Below, one piece after another: positions 50,079 through 59,598 of a DNA stretch of 64,000 bases. The notes beneath the pieces were generated by a model. It made no database searches, had not been told where the DNA came from, and saw only the letters and a list, made by a program, of their open reading frames with translations. This DNA is from DATAPD01 sp036265385. Its GTDB lineage: Bacteria > Acidobacteriota > Terriglobia > Terriglobales > Acidobacteriaceae. The position numbers and the translations under genes were made by a program. Positions within the stretch are counted from its first letter, which is position 1. Each line of letters begins with the position of its first letter. The DNA lies in contig DATAPD010000015.1 of NCBI GenBank assembly GCA_036265385.1, positions 611,376 through 675,375 of the forward strand, read 5' to 3'.

Positions 50079-51122
50079 CTAAGCAGAACGTTTTCCCTTG
50101 CTTCGTGTGACTCCACGGCCTTCTGGCTGCGGTTTCTGCACACTGCCCTCGGTATTCGGCGCAGGTGGCGCATCTACGATGTGAGCTTTGTGGGCTTGTT
50201 TGCCCATTCTTGACTCAGTCATTCCGGGCGCAATTTGATGAGCCATGGTCGCGATCTTCGCAGCCGTCCCGACGCTTACCTCGGCTTCAGGGTCTGTCGC
50301 CAATCGGACAATCGTGTCGACAACCCTCTCCGGGTCGTAGACCGGCGGGATCGGAACTGTCTCGTGGCCCGTGTAGTTCGCCGAATGGTCGAAGAAAGGC
50401 GTATCAAACGATGTTGGCATGACTGTGCAGACGTGAATGTTCTCCATATTGTTCTGTTCGAGTTCCTGGCGGAGAACGGCACTCAACCCGACAACGCCGT
50501 GCTTTGCGGCTGCGTAGGAAGAATAGTAAGGAGCAGGAACCTTTCCGATCACGGAAGCAATATTGATGAGAATCCCATTGCCTTGCTCTCGAAAGACTTT
50601 CATTACGAAATAACTGCCATACAGCGTTCCCAACAGATCGGTTTGTATGACTTTCACGTGATCCGCGAGTGGAACTTCCTCAAACCGACCGAGTGCCCCA
50701 ACACCTGCGTTATTGACCCAGACGTCGATTCGACCGAATCGCTCCACTGCCGTTCGGCAGAGTTCCTCGACTTCATTTTCATGGCTGACGTCGGTTGGAA
50801 CGCTCAGTGCTCGGCCACCCGCGGCTTGAATCTGGTCCGCAAGTTCATCCAGCAATTCGTCTCGCCGCGCCGCAAGTACCACCGACGCTCCTCGGCCTCC
50901 GAATTCGCGAGCCGCACCTTTGCCAAATCCGCTGGATGCACCTGTAATGACGACAACTTTTCCGGACAAATCGTCTTTCACATCGCGGCGGTGGAACTCC
51001 ACTGGACGTGAGCTTTCTTCTTCTGAGTCCACCTTGGGGTTTGCCTTCAAATCAGCTGTCGGGGTCTCGTCAAGAGTTGTGTTCTCGTCGGTCAGATTGG
51101 AGGGAGGATTTAGATCTGCCAT
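50079..51122 (-). CDS. SDR family oxidoreductase with acidic N-terminal extension
   Basis: 347 residues from the ATG at 51122; AAAGGA is six bases upstream of it, but directly abuts the alternative ATG at 51128. The first 50 residues are acidic and probably disordered. SDR motifs: VVVITGASSGFGKGAAREFGGRGASVVLAARR, VWVNNAGVGALGRFEEV, ILINIASVIGKVPAPYYSSYAAAKHGVVGLS with YxxxK. A late TIATMAHQIAPGM-like region and a Lys/Arg-rich end extend the fold. First gene of the SDR-SDR-SRPBCC-ADH operon. I saw no clear promoter in the 171 bases upstream. Confidence 0.92.
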   Translation of the reverse strand: MADLNPPSNLTDENTTLDETPTADLKANPKVDSEEESSRPVEFHRRDVKDDLSGKVVVITGASSGFGKGAAREFGGRGASVVLAARRDELLDELADQIQAAGGRALSVPTDVSHENEVEELCRTAVERFGRIDVWVNNAGVGALGRFEEVPLADHVKVIQTDLLGTLYGSYFVMKVFREQGNGILINIASVIGKVPAPYYSSYAAAKHGVVGLSAVLRQELEQNNMENIHVCTVMPTSFDTPFFDHSANYTGHETVPIPPVYDPERVVDTIVRLATDPEAEVSVGTAAKIATMAHQIAPGMTESRMGKQAHKAHIVDAPPAPNTEGSVQKPQPEGRGVTRSKGKRSA

Positions 51123-51299
51123 GGCCATTCCTTTCGATCTGTGTTGGTGGCTTTTATTGAAGAGAGCCCTAAGATGACTGCGAGCGGTTATTCAGTGAAA
51201 GCTGCAAGCGCAAATTCGTTATCGAATGACCATATTTATCTATGGGACGCACGACCATCGGGCCTTCGCTGCATGGTCTCTTAGGATTTTCTGTACGGG

Positions 51300-52643
51300 T
51301 TAGGACAAGCTCTGAAGAATTTGCGATGCGGCACGGTTACCACTCGCAATGGCTCCGTGCACAGTTCCGGTGTTTCCGTTCGTATCTGTCGCTTCACCTG
51401 CAAAGTACAACGTGTTCTGGATGGGAACCGACATCTCACGTGCGGCACCATCGCAACCAACTTTTCCGAATGCGTAAGCTCCGAGAGAGAAGGGATCGGA
51501 TAGCCAGTCATGAAAGTACAATTTCAGGAATTGTTGCTCGATGAGAGAAGGACTGACTAAAAGGACTTTACTCAATGTACGAATTCCAATTTCTGCGAGA
51601 GAGTCGCCGTTCAACCCAGACAGGCGTTCGGCAGCAAGGAATGGTGCCCAGCCTGTGATAACGGGGCGGTCGTCCGGCGCGGAGGTCCACCATGTCGGGA
51701 AATCATGATTATCCGTAAACAGGAAACTGAGATTCGCCATGGTTTTGCGTGAATTGCTCGGAACGATCGTTTCCCAGAAACGCGTGCGAAACCGAAACAC
51801 AATTCGCAGAGCTTTCCCTATCTCCATTTTTTGAAAAGCTCCCGTTTTCTCGAATGGGAGTGCTGGGGTGAAGCGAATGGCACCTCCCTTCTCGCGGGCG
51901 CACAAGACCGAAACCGGAACGGTAATGAGAACCTTTGCGCTGTCAATCTGAGTCTCTTCGTCTTGTTCCCGGAAGCGTACCTCAGCGCGACCCTTTTTCC
52001 AGCGCACCTCCTCGACAACAGAACTCAGACAGATCTCTCCCTGTGCCGCTTCTATCTCCCGCGAGAACTGATTGACCAGGAATTCGTAACCAGTAGCGGG
52101 GCGGAACGCGCGATCACCATTGATGCGTTCTTCCGCTTCTTGTTCGTTTACGAGCCAATGAACGCCAACAAGATTCGGATCGGCGGCATTGAAGCCGACT
52201 ACGTATCGGAGCGCGTGTTGCTTTGCTCTTTCCAGTTCTGGATTGCGATCAAGATTTGGGAATTGGCGGTTGAGGAATTGCTGGAAGCTTTCGTCAGGAG
52301 ACCGCCGATCCATTTTCTTAAGGATCTCTTCGACTTTTTCGAAAAAATCACATGGCGTCAGCCTTGCATTCTCCATGCACCAGCTGTCACCGGAAATTTC
52401 GTGAATGGGGATGCTCGCTTTTTGAAACGGCTGCCAGATTTCTGGCGCAAAGCCGTGCATGAATTCGGCACCAAGTTCTATGGGAAACTGCGAGATGTCA
52501 TCGATGACCGTGAAGATTCGACCGCCCAATCGCGATCGTGCCTCCAGAACAATAACGCGCACACCAGTTCGGACGAGTTTCGAGGCAGCGGCCAGTCCCG
52601 CGGCCCCGGCTCCGATGATGACGACCGAGGTATCTTTTGGCAT
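51300..52643 (-). CDS. Flavin monoamine oxidase family protein
   Basis: 447 residues from the ATG at 52643; the frame continues to a TTG at 52688, but the FAD motif lies right after the ATG. TSVVIIGAGAAGLAAASKLV and VIVLEARSRLGGRIFTV bind FAD. IELGAEFMHG, VLITVPVSVLCA and the C-terminal FAGEATDTNGNTGTVHGAIASGNRAA complete the amine-oxidase pattern. Members oxidise amines or polyamines. The substrate region is not assignable. Monocistronic or loosely linked to the small basic gene upstream (73 bases). Confidence 0.9.
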   Translation of the reverse strand: MPKDTSVVIIGAGAAGLAAASKLVRTGVRVIVLEARSRLGGRIFTVIDDISQFPIELGAEFMHGFAPEIWQPFQKASIPIHEISGDSWCMENARLTPCDFFEKVEEILKKMDRRSPDESFQQFLNRQFPNLDRNPELERAKQHALRYVVGFNAADPNLVGVHWLVNEQEAEERINGDRAFRPATGYEFLVNQFSREIEAAQGEICLSSVVEEVRWKKGRAEVRFREQDEETQIDSAKVLITVPVSVLCAREKGGAIRFTPALPFEKTGAFQKMEIGKALRIVFRFRTRFWETIVPSNSRKTMANLSFLFTDNHDFPTWWTSAPDDRPVITGWAPFLAAERLSGLNGDSLAEIGIRTLSKVLLVSPSLIEQQFLKLYFHDWLSDPFSLGAYAFGKVGCDGAAREMSVPIQNTLYFAGEATDTNGNTGTVHGAIASGNRAASQILQSLS

Positions 52644-52716
52644 CGGCTCAGGAAAAGAAGGCGCGCAAGCTAAGTGGGTACGTTTCAAGGAACGCGACCT
52701 GCGCGTCCCCTTTTCA

Positions 52717-52926
52717 CTAGGCCGCTTTCTTTCTCGGCACCTTGGCGCCTTTCTTGCGCGCTTCAGATAGCCCGATCGCTATTGCTTGCTTGCGACTTTT
52801 AACTTTGCCACCTTTGCCACCTTTTCCTGACCGCAAAGTTCCTTTCTTTTTTCTATGCATTGCCCTTTCGACTGACTTACTCGCACCTTTTCCGTACTTT
52901 CTTCTTGATTTCTTTTTCGCTGGCAT
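52717..52926 (-). CDS. Small basic DUF6496-like protein
   Basis: 69 residues from the ATG at 52926, with GGAGGAG seven bases upstream; the frame upstream has no ribosome site. About a third of the residues are Lys or Arg, with Ala, Gly and Ser (KKKSRRKYGKGASKSVERAM, KSRKQAIAIGLSEARKKGAK). The KQAIAIGLSEAR segment is the DUF6496 signature. Composition suggests nucleic-acid binding like histone H1 tails. It starts 34 bases after the F420-type oxidoreductase stop, on the same strand. Function unknown. Confidence 0.8.
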   Translation of the reverse strand: MPAKKKSRRKYGKGASKSVERAMHRKKKGTLRSGKGGKGGKVKSRKQAIAIGLSEARKKGAKVPRKKAA

Positions 52927-52960
52927 TGTTGCTCCTCCAATTCTTTTGAGTTGTTGAACG

Positions 52961-54133
52961 TTACGCGGCCGACTTGGCACCTGTCCCGCCCGATCTCACC
53001 TTGGGCAAAACATTCTTGCTATAGAAGGCGATAACTTTCTTCTGGTCCGGTTGACCGCTGTGGATGTTGACTATGGTCGCGCCGCTGTCAAAAAGTTCGT
53101 TTACCGCTTTTATGTGCACCTGCGGGTCCGTACTTCCGGGCCAGTCGGCGTACACCTGCTCGAGCGGAAGTTCGGCCTCGGCACGTTTCTGAATCTCTTG
53201 TGGATCACGAACGTCGTAGTAAGTTTTGAAGGCTTTCGGAATGAACCGCCACAACTCAGCAGCTTTTCTCGCCTCCGTCGTACCCCCGACAACAACGAAC
53301 AATTCGACGAGCACCGGCACCTGCTTGATGTCTTTCCCGGCTGCTTTCGCTCCCGCTTCGAATTCGCCCTTGTGCTCTTTCCACGTCTTCGGATCAGTGA
53401 TGAGACCATCCGCATACTGACCAGCACGCCGCATAGCCTTAGGTCCATTGGCGGCCATTAGAAGAGGAATGGGTTTAGATGGAGGATCGTACAACTTGGC
53501 ATTGAGAGTGTAGTACTTGCCTTTGTGATCGACTTGCTGACCCTGCCAGAGCTTACGGATGATGTCAGTGGCCTCGACCAATCGTTCTGACCGCTCCGGC
53601 CATTTCGGCCATGATGGCTGGGCCGCCTGTTCATTCAGTGCTTCACCGGAGCCCAATCCAAGGAAGATACGGCCGGGCATGATGGAAGAGAGGGTGGCAA
53701 ATGCTTGCGCGACAACTCCAGCGTTATAACGGAAAGTCGGACATGTCACTGTCGGACCAATCCAGACGCGCTTCGTTCTCTGAGCGAGAGCGCCCATGGT
53801 GATCCAAGCGGCTCCGGCGTGTAGTTCGTTCGCCTGCCAAGGTTGGAAGTGATCGCTGGTCGCCAGCAAATCGAATCCCGACTGCTCCGCAAGTACTCCC
53901 AGTTCGATCAATTCGGGCACCGTGAACTGTTCGTGAGGCAGCATGAAGCCCATCAAGCGACCCTTCAGCGAGCCCACGGTGTTTCCACTCTTCCCACCCT
54001 GTGCCAAGGACTGTGGCATGGCTGTACCTCCTAATGCTGTAGCGCCGGCTAACATCGCGGCCGACCTTAGGACAAGCCTTCGATCGCTGGATCGCGGATC
54101 AAAAGCAGCCTTTCGTTTTTTCTCTTCGTGCAT
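52961..54133 (-). CDS. Tat-exported LLM-class F420-dependent oxidoreductase (TIGR03557-like)
   Basis: 390 residues from the ATG at 54133; the open frame runs on to 54340 without relevant homology. The N-terminus carries a twin-arginine signal (SSDRRLVLRSAAMLAGATAL). The TIM-barrel core follows the F420/LLM pattern: GFMLPHEQFTVPELIELGVLAEQSGFDLLATSDHFQPWQ, VWIGPTVTCPTFRYNAGVVAQAFATLSSIMPGRIFLGLGSGEALNE, YDPPSKPIPLLMAANGPKAMRRAGQYADGLIT. Exported F420-dependent enzymes are known in mycobacteria (hydroxymycolate dehydrogenase, related subfamily). Substrate unknown. The next plus-operon upstream is a kinase gene 224 bases away. Confidence 0.87.
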   Translation of the reverse strand: MHEEKKRKAAFDPRSSDRRLVLRSAAMLAGATALGGTAMPQSLAQGGKSGNTVGSLKGRLMGFMLPHEQFTVPELIELGVLAEQSGFDLLATSDHFQPWQANELHAGAAWITMGALAQRTKRVWIGPTVTCPTFRYNAGVVAQAFATLSSIMPGRIFLGLGSGEALNEQAAQPSWPKWPERSERLVEATDIIRKLWQGQQVDHKGKYYTLNAKLYDPPSKPIPLLMAANGPKAMRRAGQYADGLITDPKTWKEHKGEFEAGAKAAGKDIKQVPVLVELFVVVGGTTEARKAAELWRFIPKAFKTYYDVRDPQEIQKRAEAELPLEQVYADWPGSTDPQVHIKAVNELFDSGATIVNIHSGQPDQKKVIAFYSKNVLPKVRSGGTGAKSAA

Positions 54134-54357
54134 GTCAGCGCTCGTCGTGATTGATGTCCTGCGAAAATTAACAAAACTCGTGTTGTCGCAGCCAACTTTT
54201 GATGCTGAAATGCGCAGATGGTGGTGGGAAAAGTATTCGAAGTTAAAAGCGGGGCCCGCATACGTACCCAATCCAGATTGTGCGGTCAGCACACTGCGCA
54301 ATCCATCAGGTATTCGGGGTACATTCGCGGCAGCACACACCTAAGGTCTGCTCGCGG

Positions 54358-57249
54358 TCAGTTGGTTGGGAATGCCGCGAGCTGAGTCTTGCAATGCGTT
54401 AGTTGTCGCGAGACTTCTGCCGGGAGCCTGACTTCCATGGTGCTGCTGCTTATGCGTGAGGGGTTTTTGATTTTGCTCCAAATGGTTGAGCTCTTCTGAA
54501 ACCACTCCACCGCATCATTCAAATGCAAAATTTTGTCTAGTCGCTTAGAGGCCAATTTTGCGAGTTGCATTGAGACATCGCCCTGCCCCGCATAAGTTTC
54601 CGCGACTGCGTAAAGGAGTTCTTGTTCGCCGGGATTCGACTTACGTAGAGGCTCGAGCAGATCCCGCGAAGCATTGTATTGCGTGCTTGCCTCTTGCAGT
54701 TTTCCGAGCTTCAGGAGTGCTGCTGCAAGACGATCTGTCGCAGACGTGTAGTAGATCTGAGTACGCAAATCGTTGGCGCCATCTTCGCGAGCGGATGCCA
54801 GCATGGCCTGGCTCTTTCGATATTCCTGCACAGCATCGCTAAGTCTTCCCCTTTTTTCTGCAGCTTCACCAAACCATGTGAAGAGAATTCCCTGAAATAT
54901 TTTCTCGAGTGGCGTTTGAGATGGACTCTTGGCTGCAGCATCGAATGCCTTGTGCATATATTCCAATCCAGCATCCATCTGACCGTTTTCCATCAGAGCA
55001 TGGCCGAGTTGGCCCGAGCTCGTAATCACGAGGTGTTCTAGCGGCTGATCCGCTGGATCTCGTGCAATGAGGCGGCCAGCACCATCGTGGGCTTTGCGGT
55101 ACCACGAGACAGCGTCGGAGATTTTGTCTTCGCGCAGGAAAACGTCTCCCATTTTGCCGTCCAGCACTACCAGATTGCCGGCAGTTCGAATGTTGGTTTC
55201 TCTGTCACTGAGAGCATTCATCCCTTCCATGGAGTGTCTGTAATACTCCTCGGCAGCGACTGGCTCGCCCAGTTTCAACATCGCATCGCCTAGAAGGATG
55301 TATATGACGAATTCCTGCCCAGCTACCTCCATGTTGGAAGGTGACATTTTGATGGCGCGGTGATCCAGTTCCAGCGCTTTTTTCAATGCGGCAACTCCGG
55401 CCACCACATTACCGGTGGACCCGCCAGCGCCATTTCCGATTTGAATAACTCCCAGGCTCGTGTAGGCGCGCGTTGATTGCACAAACACTCGAGCGTTATT
55501 CGGATCGGCAACAGCCTCACGATCCAAAAGCGCCACGGCTTTATTGCAATAATCGAGTCCGGCCGCAGGATTACCTAACACGCCGGTCTGGAAATCCGAG
55601 TAATCCAGATAAGCAACGGCCAACTCGATCTGGTCTTTGCTGTTGTGCGGATTCGCTCGCGCAAGCGCCTCGCGAAGCTCAATCGATTTGATGAAGTTTC
55701 CCTTCGCTGCTTTTATTTCTCCGAGATTAGGATCCATCGGATCGCCCTGGAGAGCTCCAATCCTCTCGTAGGCAGTGGCCAACTCGCGAACCAAGTCCGG
55801 TTCATTCGCCGACTCTTGCGCAAGGCTGTCGAGATATTCCACCGCGCGTTCGAGAATCACTTTGCGAGACTTGTTCGCGCCTGGAAGGTCCTTGATTGAA
55901 TCGTGGACTTCGAAAATAAGTGAGTTGGCGAGCTTGCGAACTTCATTGAAACGCTTCTCCGCCTCTTTAGCGTTACGGTCCGCAATACGGGCCTCCCGCA
56001 CGGTGGTGACTACACCGCCAGTAATAGCAATCACGACCAGCGCCGTCGCGGCAACGCCAATTCGATGTCGTAAAAGAAATTTACCAAGCCGATAGGTTGT
56101 AGATCCCCGGCGCGCCTTGACAGGCAGATTCTCTAGGTGGCGGCGAATGTCTTCCGAAAGTTGTTCGACAGATGAATATCGATATTGAGGCTCTTTGCGA
56201 AGGGCTTTAAGAACGATCGTGTCCAAATCACCGCGCAGCTCGCGCGCCCACCGTCCGGAGAGAACATCGATCTCTTTCGGCGTTGGATCAGAAACTTCGG
56301 CAATTTTGCGGAGCACTGCTGAACTGGGTCGTTCTGGTTCGATCTCGGTGATCGCCCGCGCTAGATCTGCAGGCGATGTCGTGTTGACGCGGTACGGAGA
56401 ATGCCCGGTCAGCAATCTGTAAAGAACGACGCCCAGCGAATAGACATCGGCAGACGTGGTAATCGACTCTCCACGCAGTTGCTCGGGGCTCGCGTATTCG
56501 GGAGTCAGCGCATTCAACAGCGTTGGCGCGACCTGCGTAGAAGGATCAAGGATCTTGGCAATCCCGAAATCAAGCAGTTTCGGTACGCCATTTGCAGTCA
56601 CCAATATGTTGCTGGGTTTCAGATCACGATGCACTACGAGATGTTGATGCGCGTAATGAACCGCCGCACAAACCTGTCGAAATAACTTCAGGCGCTCGAC
56701 TATCGACAGCTTCTGTTCCAGGCAATAGCGATCGATGGGAACACCGTCGATCAATTCCATCACAAGGTACGGAATTCCATCCTCAGTTGTACCACCGTCG
56801 AGCAGGCGGGCAATGTTTGGATGATCGAGTGTTGCCAGTATCTGACGCTCGTGCCGGAAGCGCTCCAAAAGCAGGGTGGTGTCGTATCCGCTACGTACTA
56901 ATTTGATCGCAACTTCCTGCTGATATTGACCGTCGATGCGGGCGGCACGATAGACTTCGCCCATTCCTCCGTAGCCGATTCTCTCTATGAGTTCGTAAAC
57001 ACCTAGCCTCCGACCCGTGCGGACAGAGACGTCGCTGCGTGGCATCGTTCCTGAAATGACGTTGGCGACAGGCGTGTCCAGAAAGGAATCCTGAGCGCGA
57101 CGCTCGTAGGAGAGAAGCGACTCTACTTCCTGACGAAGCTCCGCATCATTCAGTGCTACTTGATCGAGCTGTGAAGAACGGTCTTCAGGGGCAAGGGCGA
57201 CAATCCGCTCGTACACACCACGTATCTGTTGCCAGCGCTCCGGAGTCAC
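54358..57249 (-). CDS. Transmembrane Ser/Thr protein kinase with TPR-rich sensor region
   Basis: 963 residues from the GTG at 57249, overlapping the sigma-factor stop (GTGA). A helical N-terminal region of about 80 residues (PERWQQIRGVYERIVALAPEDR) precedes the kinase domain: IGYGGMGEVYRAARI, VAIKLV (ATP Lys), VVHRDLKPSNILV, LLDFGIAKIL, TPEYASPEQLRGE. One membrane segment near residue 405-425 (GVAATALVVIAITGGVVTTV) is followed by a coiled stretch and many TPR-like repeats to the end. This architecture and the linked sigma factor are frequent in Acidobacteriota and Planctomycetes. Likely phosphorylates the partner sigma factor or shares its pathway (inference). Confidence 0.93.
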   Translation of the reverse strand: MTPERWQQIRGVYERIVALAPEDRSSQLDQVALNDAELRQEVESLLSYERRAQDSFLDTPVANVISGTMPRSDVSVRTGRRLGVYELIERIGYGGMGEVYRAARIDGQYQQEVAIKLVRSGYDTTLLLERFRHERQILATLDHPNIARLLDGGTTEDGIPYLVMELIDGVPIDRYCLEQKLSIVERLKLFRQVCAAVHYAHQHLVVHRDLKPSNILVTANGVPKLLDFGIAKILDPSTQVAPTLLNALTPEYASPEQLRGESITTSADVYSLGVVLYRLLTGHSPYRVNTTSPADLARAITEIEPERPSSAVLRKIAEVSDPTPKEIDVLSGRWARELRGDLDTIVLKALRKEPQYRYSSVEQLSEDIRRHLENLPVKARRGSTTYRLGKFLLRHRIGVAATALVVIAITGGVVTTVREARIADRNAKEAEKRFNEVRKLANSLIFEVHDSIKDLPGANKSRKVILERAVEYLDSLAQESANEPDLVRELATAYERIGALQGDPMDPNLGEIKAAKGNFIKSIELREALARANPHNSKDQIELAVAYLDYSDFQTGVLGNPAAGLDYCNKAVALLDREAVADPNNARVFVQSTRAYTSLGVIQIGNGAGGSTGNVVAGVAALKKALELDHRAIKMSPSNMEVAGQEFVIYILLGDAMLKLGEPVAAEEYYRHSMEGMNALSDRETNIRTAGNLVVLDGKMGDVFLREDKISDAVSWYRKAHDGAGRLIARDPADQPLEHLVITSSGQLGHALMENGQMDAGLEYMHKAFDAAAKSPSQTPLEKIFQGILFTWFGEAAEKRGRLSDAVQEYRKSQAMLASAREDGANDLRTQIYYTSATDRLAAALLKLGKLQEASTQYNASRDLLEPLRKSNPGEQELLYAVAETYAGQGDVSMQLAKLASKRLDKILHLNDAVEWFQKSSTIWSKIKNPSRISSSTMEVRLPAEVSRQLTHCKTQLAAFPTN

Positions 57250-57824
57250 GTGGTTCCTGTCCGGTCCAGTTCGCGATATAACCAGACACGCGCCGTGTTC
57301 CAATCCCGCTTGACAGTGGACGGCGAAATTTTCAGAACTTCCGATGTCTCTTCAATGGAAAGACCGCCAAAAAATCGCAACTCGACGACCTGGCTCTGTT
57401 GGGGGTCGATTCTGGCAAGACTTTCAAGAGCGTCGTCCAGTGCAACAATGTCAACGTTCGCAACCTTCGCATCGCCGTCGGCATCCTCAAGCGGCAGCTT
57501 ACAGGCACTTCCGCCACGCTTGTCCGCACGGCGGCTGCGCGCATAATCAACCAGAATCTGCCTCATGATCTGTGCCGCAACCGCAAAAAAATGCGCACGA
57601 TTCTGCCACTCGGGAAGATTCTGACCGACCAGCCGCGCATAGGCTTCGTGCACCAGGGCGGTGCTCTGGAGGGTATGGTCGCCGCGCTCTCTTCGCAGAT
57701 AAATGTGCGCCAAACGCCGAAGCTCGTCGTAAACGAGCGGCATCAGGGCATCGAGCGCTGCTTTTTCACCGCCCCGCCACCTTACTAGTAGAGAAGTGAT
57801 GTGTTCCGAAGGCCCACGCTGCAA
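57246..57824 (-). CDS. ECF-type sigma-70 family sigma factor (TIGR02999-like)
   Basis: 192 residues from a TTG at 57824, supported by AGGAG seven bases upstream; no ATG or GTG is nearer. ITSLLVRWRGGEKAALDALMPLVYDELRRLAHIYLRRER is region 2 of the TIGR02999 group, STALVHEAYARLVGQ and HFFAVAAQIMRQILVDYARSRRADKRGG follow. The sigma-4 HTH reads VVELRFFGGLSIEETSEVLKISPSTVKRDWNTARVWLYREL. Overlaps the kinase gene by 4 bases, so the pair is made together. No anti-sigma factor is seen, which fits kinase-controlled ECF groups. Confidence 0.92.
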   Translation of the reverse strand: MQRGPSEHITSLLVRWRGGEKAALDALMPLVYDELRRLAHIYLRRERGDHTLQSTALVHEAYARLVGQNLPEWQNRAHFFAVAAQIMRQILVDYARSRRADKRGGSACKLPLEDADGDAKVANVDIVALDDALESLARIDPQQSQVVELRFFGGLSIEETSEVLKISPSTVKRDWNTARVWLYRELDRTGTT

Positions 57825-58003
57825 TCTGCAACTCCTGGGGGGATCGAGCGGGGAATGTTGGTGGCGAAGGATACGATTTTAGGGGCAAAGTGTCAATCGC
57901 CGAAGCAGATGTGCTCGTGAATCGGCTACTCTCTTGCCACAGATGATAAACTTCCTGCACTAATCTCCTCCCATCTGGTGTAAATGCCAAGGGGCCGTTT
58001 TTC

Positions 58004-59581
58004 ATGGGATTCTCGAATTTCCCGCAATACCAGGACGCTACAACGGTAAGACGATATGGCTTCGCCGTGTTTGCGGTTCTTGTAGCACTTCTTTTAAGGA
58101 AGGGGCTTGAACCAATACTGGGTGGTGCATTGCCCTTTCTAACGGTTTGGGCTGCAGTTGTAATTTCTGCTTGGTATGGCGGCCGAGGGCCTGGAATTCT
58201 CGCGAGTATCCTTTCGGTCATTGGGGTCTGGTATCTCTTCCTTAGCCGGACAATAGGTTTAGTGATGGTGCGGGATCGGACTTCCATCATCACCGCGGTG
58301 ATCGGATTCTTTGTAGTTTGTGCTTTAATCGTCGCTCTTGCCGAGAACACTCGACGATCAATCAAGGCACGAATCGAAGCTGAACAGGAGGCGCGCCGCT
58401 CGACTGCTATGTTCGAAGTGTTCATGGACAATAGCCCGGCGACTGAATATCTAAAGGACGAGAAGGGCCGCTACGTGTATACCAACGCCGCTAACCGTCA
58501 GCGATTTTCAATCGGAGACCCCACCGGAAAAACCGATCACGAATTGTTCCCCTCCGAATTGGCTGATGAATATCGTCGTAACGATGAAACTGTCCTAAGT
58601 GAAAACAAGGCACACGAGTTTGTAGAACGAACCATCGAGGCTGATGGTGAGCACAAATGGCTCACGGTTAAATTCCCGGTTGTTCGAGATGATGGAACGC
58701 GCTATATCGGTGGAAAATCAATCGACATAAGTGACCGAGTAAAGGCCGAAGAGGCAAGCCGGAAATCGCAAGCTGAACTCGAAGACAAAGTTAAGGAGCG
58801 CACGAACCAGTTGCTGCAGTCGGTCTCGTTTTTGAGAACCGAAGTGGAGATGCGTGCTCAGACGCAAGATCAGCTTAGAACGCTCTCGGCTCGATTGCTG
58901 CGATTGCAGGACGAAGAACGACGACGAGTCGCCCGTGACTTGCACGACAGCACTGGACAAACGCTTAGCGCTCTGAAAATGAATTTGGCCGCGTTGCAGC
59001 GTCTCTTCACTGAAAGCCTAGGGAATGTGTCCCAATTGCTTGGGGACTCCGGCACGTTGACGGACCAAGCCATCCAGGAAATTCGGTCAATCTCGTACCT
59101 GCTTCATCCTCCACTGTTAGATGAGGCCGGATTCCAGTCTGCAGCTAAATGGTATGTCGAAGGTTTTGGCCAAAGAAGCGGCATCAAGACAACACTCAAG
59201 ATGAACGATATCCATTTGAAGAAGGAATCGGAACTCGTGCTGTTTCGAGTGTTGCAGGAGAGCCTAACAAACGTGCTCAGGCACTCAGGTAGCAAGACTG
59301 TCGACGTGAATCTCACCAGCGATCAGCAGAATGCTGTTTTGTCGATCAGAGACTTCGGATCGGGCATTGCTCCGGAAAGATTGTCTGCTCTCAGCGAAGC
59401 TGGTATTGGAGTCGGCGTCGGCCTCGGCGGAATGAAGCAACGCGTGAGTCAAGTTGGCGGTCACCTGGATGTCAAAAGCGATAGCACTGGAACTCTCGTG
59501 ACTGCTACGCTGCCTTTAGCTGCTACAACCTCCGACGAAACTCAGAGTCCCGGGAGCGGTCGATCCGTCCCCGCAGCCTAG
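58004..59581 (+). CDS. Membrane sensor histidine kinase (DUF4118 + PAS + HisKA_3)
   Basis: 525 residues. Three or four membrane helices in residues 15-115 match the DUF4118/KdpD type (LPFLTVWAAVVISAWYGGRGPGILASILSVIGVWYLF). A PAS domain spans about 135-250 (FMDNSPATEYLKDEKGRYVYTNAANRQRF, GTRYIGGKSIDISDRVKAEE). After a coiled linker the HisKA_3 dimerisation domain has LSARLLRLQDEERRRVARDLHDSTGQTLS with the phospho-acceptor H314, then LFRVLQESLTNVLRHSGS (N box) and IRDFGSGI, GVGLGGMKQRVSQVGG (G boxes). No response-regulator gene is adjacent, so the partner is elsewhere. Divergent from the sigma factor. Confidence 0.92.
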   Translation: MGFSNFPQYQDATTVRRYGFAVFAVLVALLLRKGLEPILGGALPFLTVWAAVVISAWYGGRGPGILASILSVIGVWYLFLSRTIGLVMVRDRTSIITAVIGFFVVCALIVALAENTRRSIKARIEAEQEARRSTAMFEVFMDNSPATEYLKDEKGRYVYTNAANRQRFSIGDPTGKTDHELFPSELADEYRRNDETVLSENKAHEFVERTIEADGEHKWLTVKFPVVRDDGTRYIGGKSIDISDRVKAEEASRKSQAELEDKVKERTNQLLQSVSFLRTEVEMRAQTQDQLRTLSARLLRLQDEERRRVARDLHDSTGQTLSALKMNLAALQRLFTESLGNVSQLLGDSGTLTDQAIQEIRSISYLLHPPLLDEAGFQSAAKWYVEGFGQRSGIKTTLKMNDIHLKKESELVLFRVLQESLTNVLRHSGSKTVDVNLTSDQQNAVLSIRDFGSGIAPERLSALSEAGIGVGVGLGGMKQRVSQVGGHLDVKSDSTGTLVTATLPLAATTSDETQSPGSGRSVPAA

Positions 59582-59598
59582 TAGCCGATTCTATTCGG

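Noticed and set aside
59582..59598. Terminator between the histidine kinase and PLP dehydratase genes
   Set aside because: A 6-base stem with a wobble pair can be drawn but there is no T-run on either strand.
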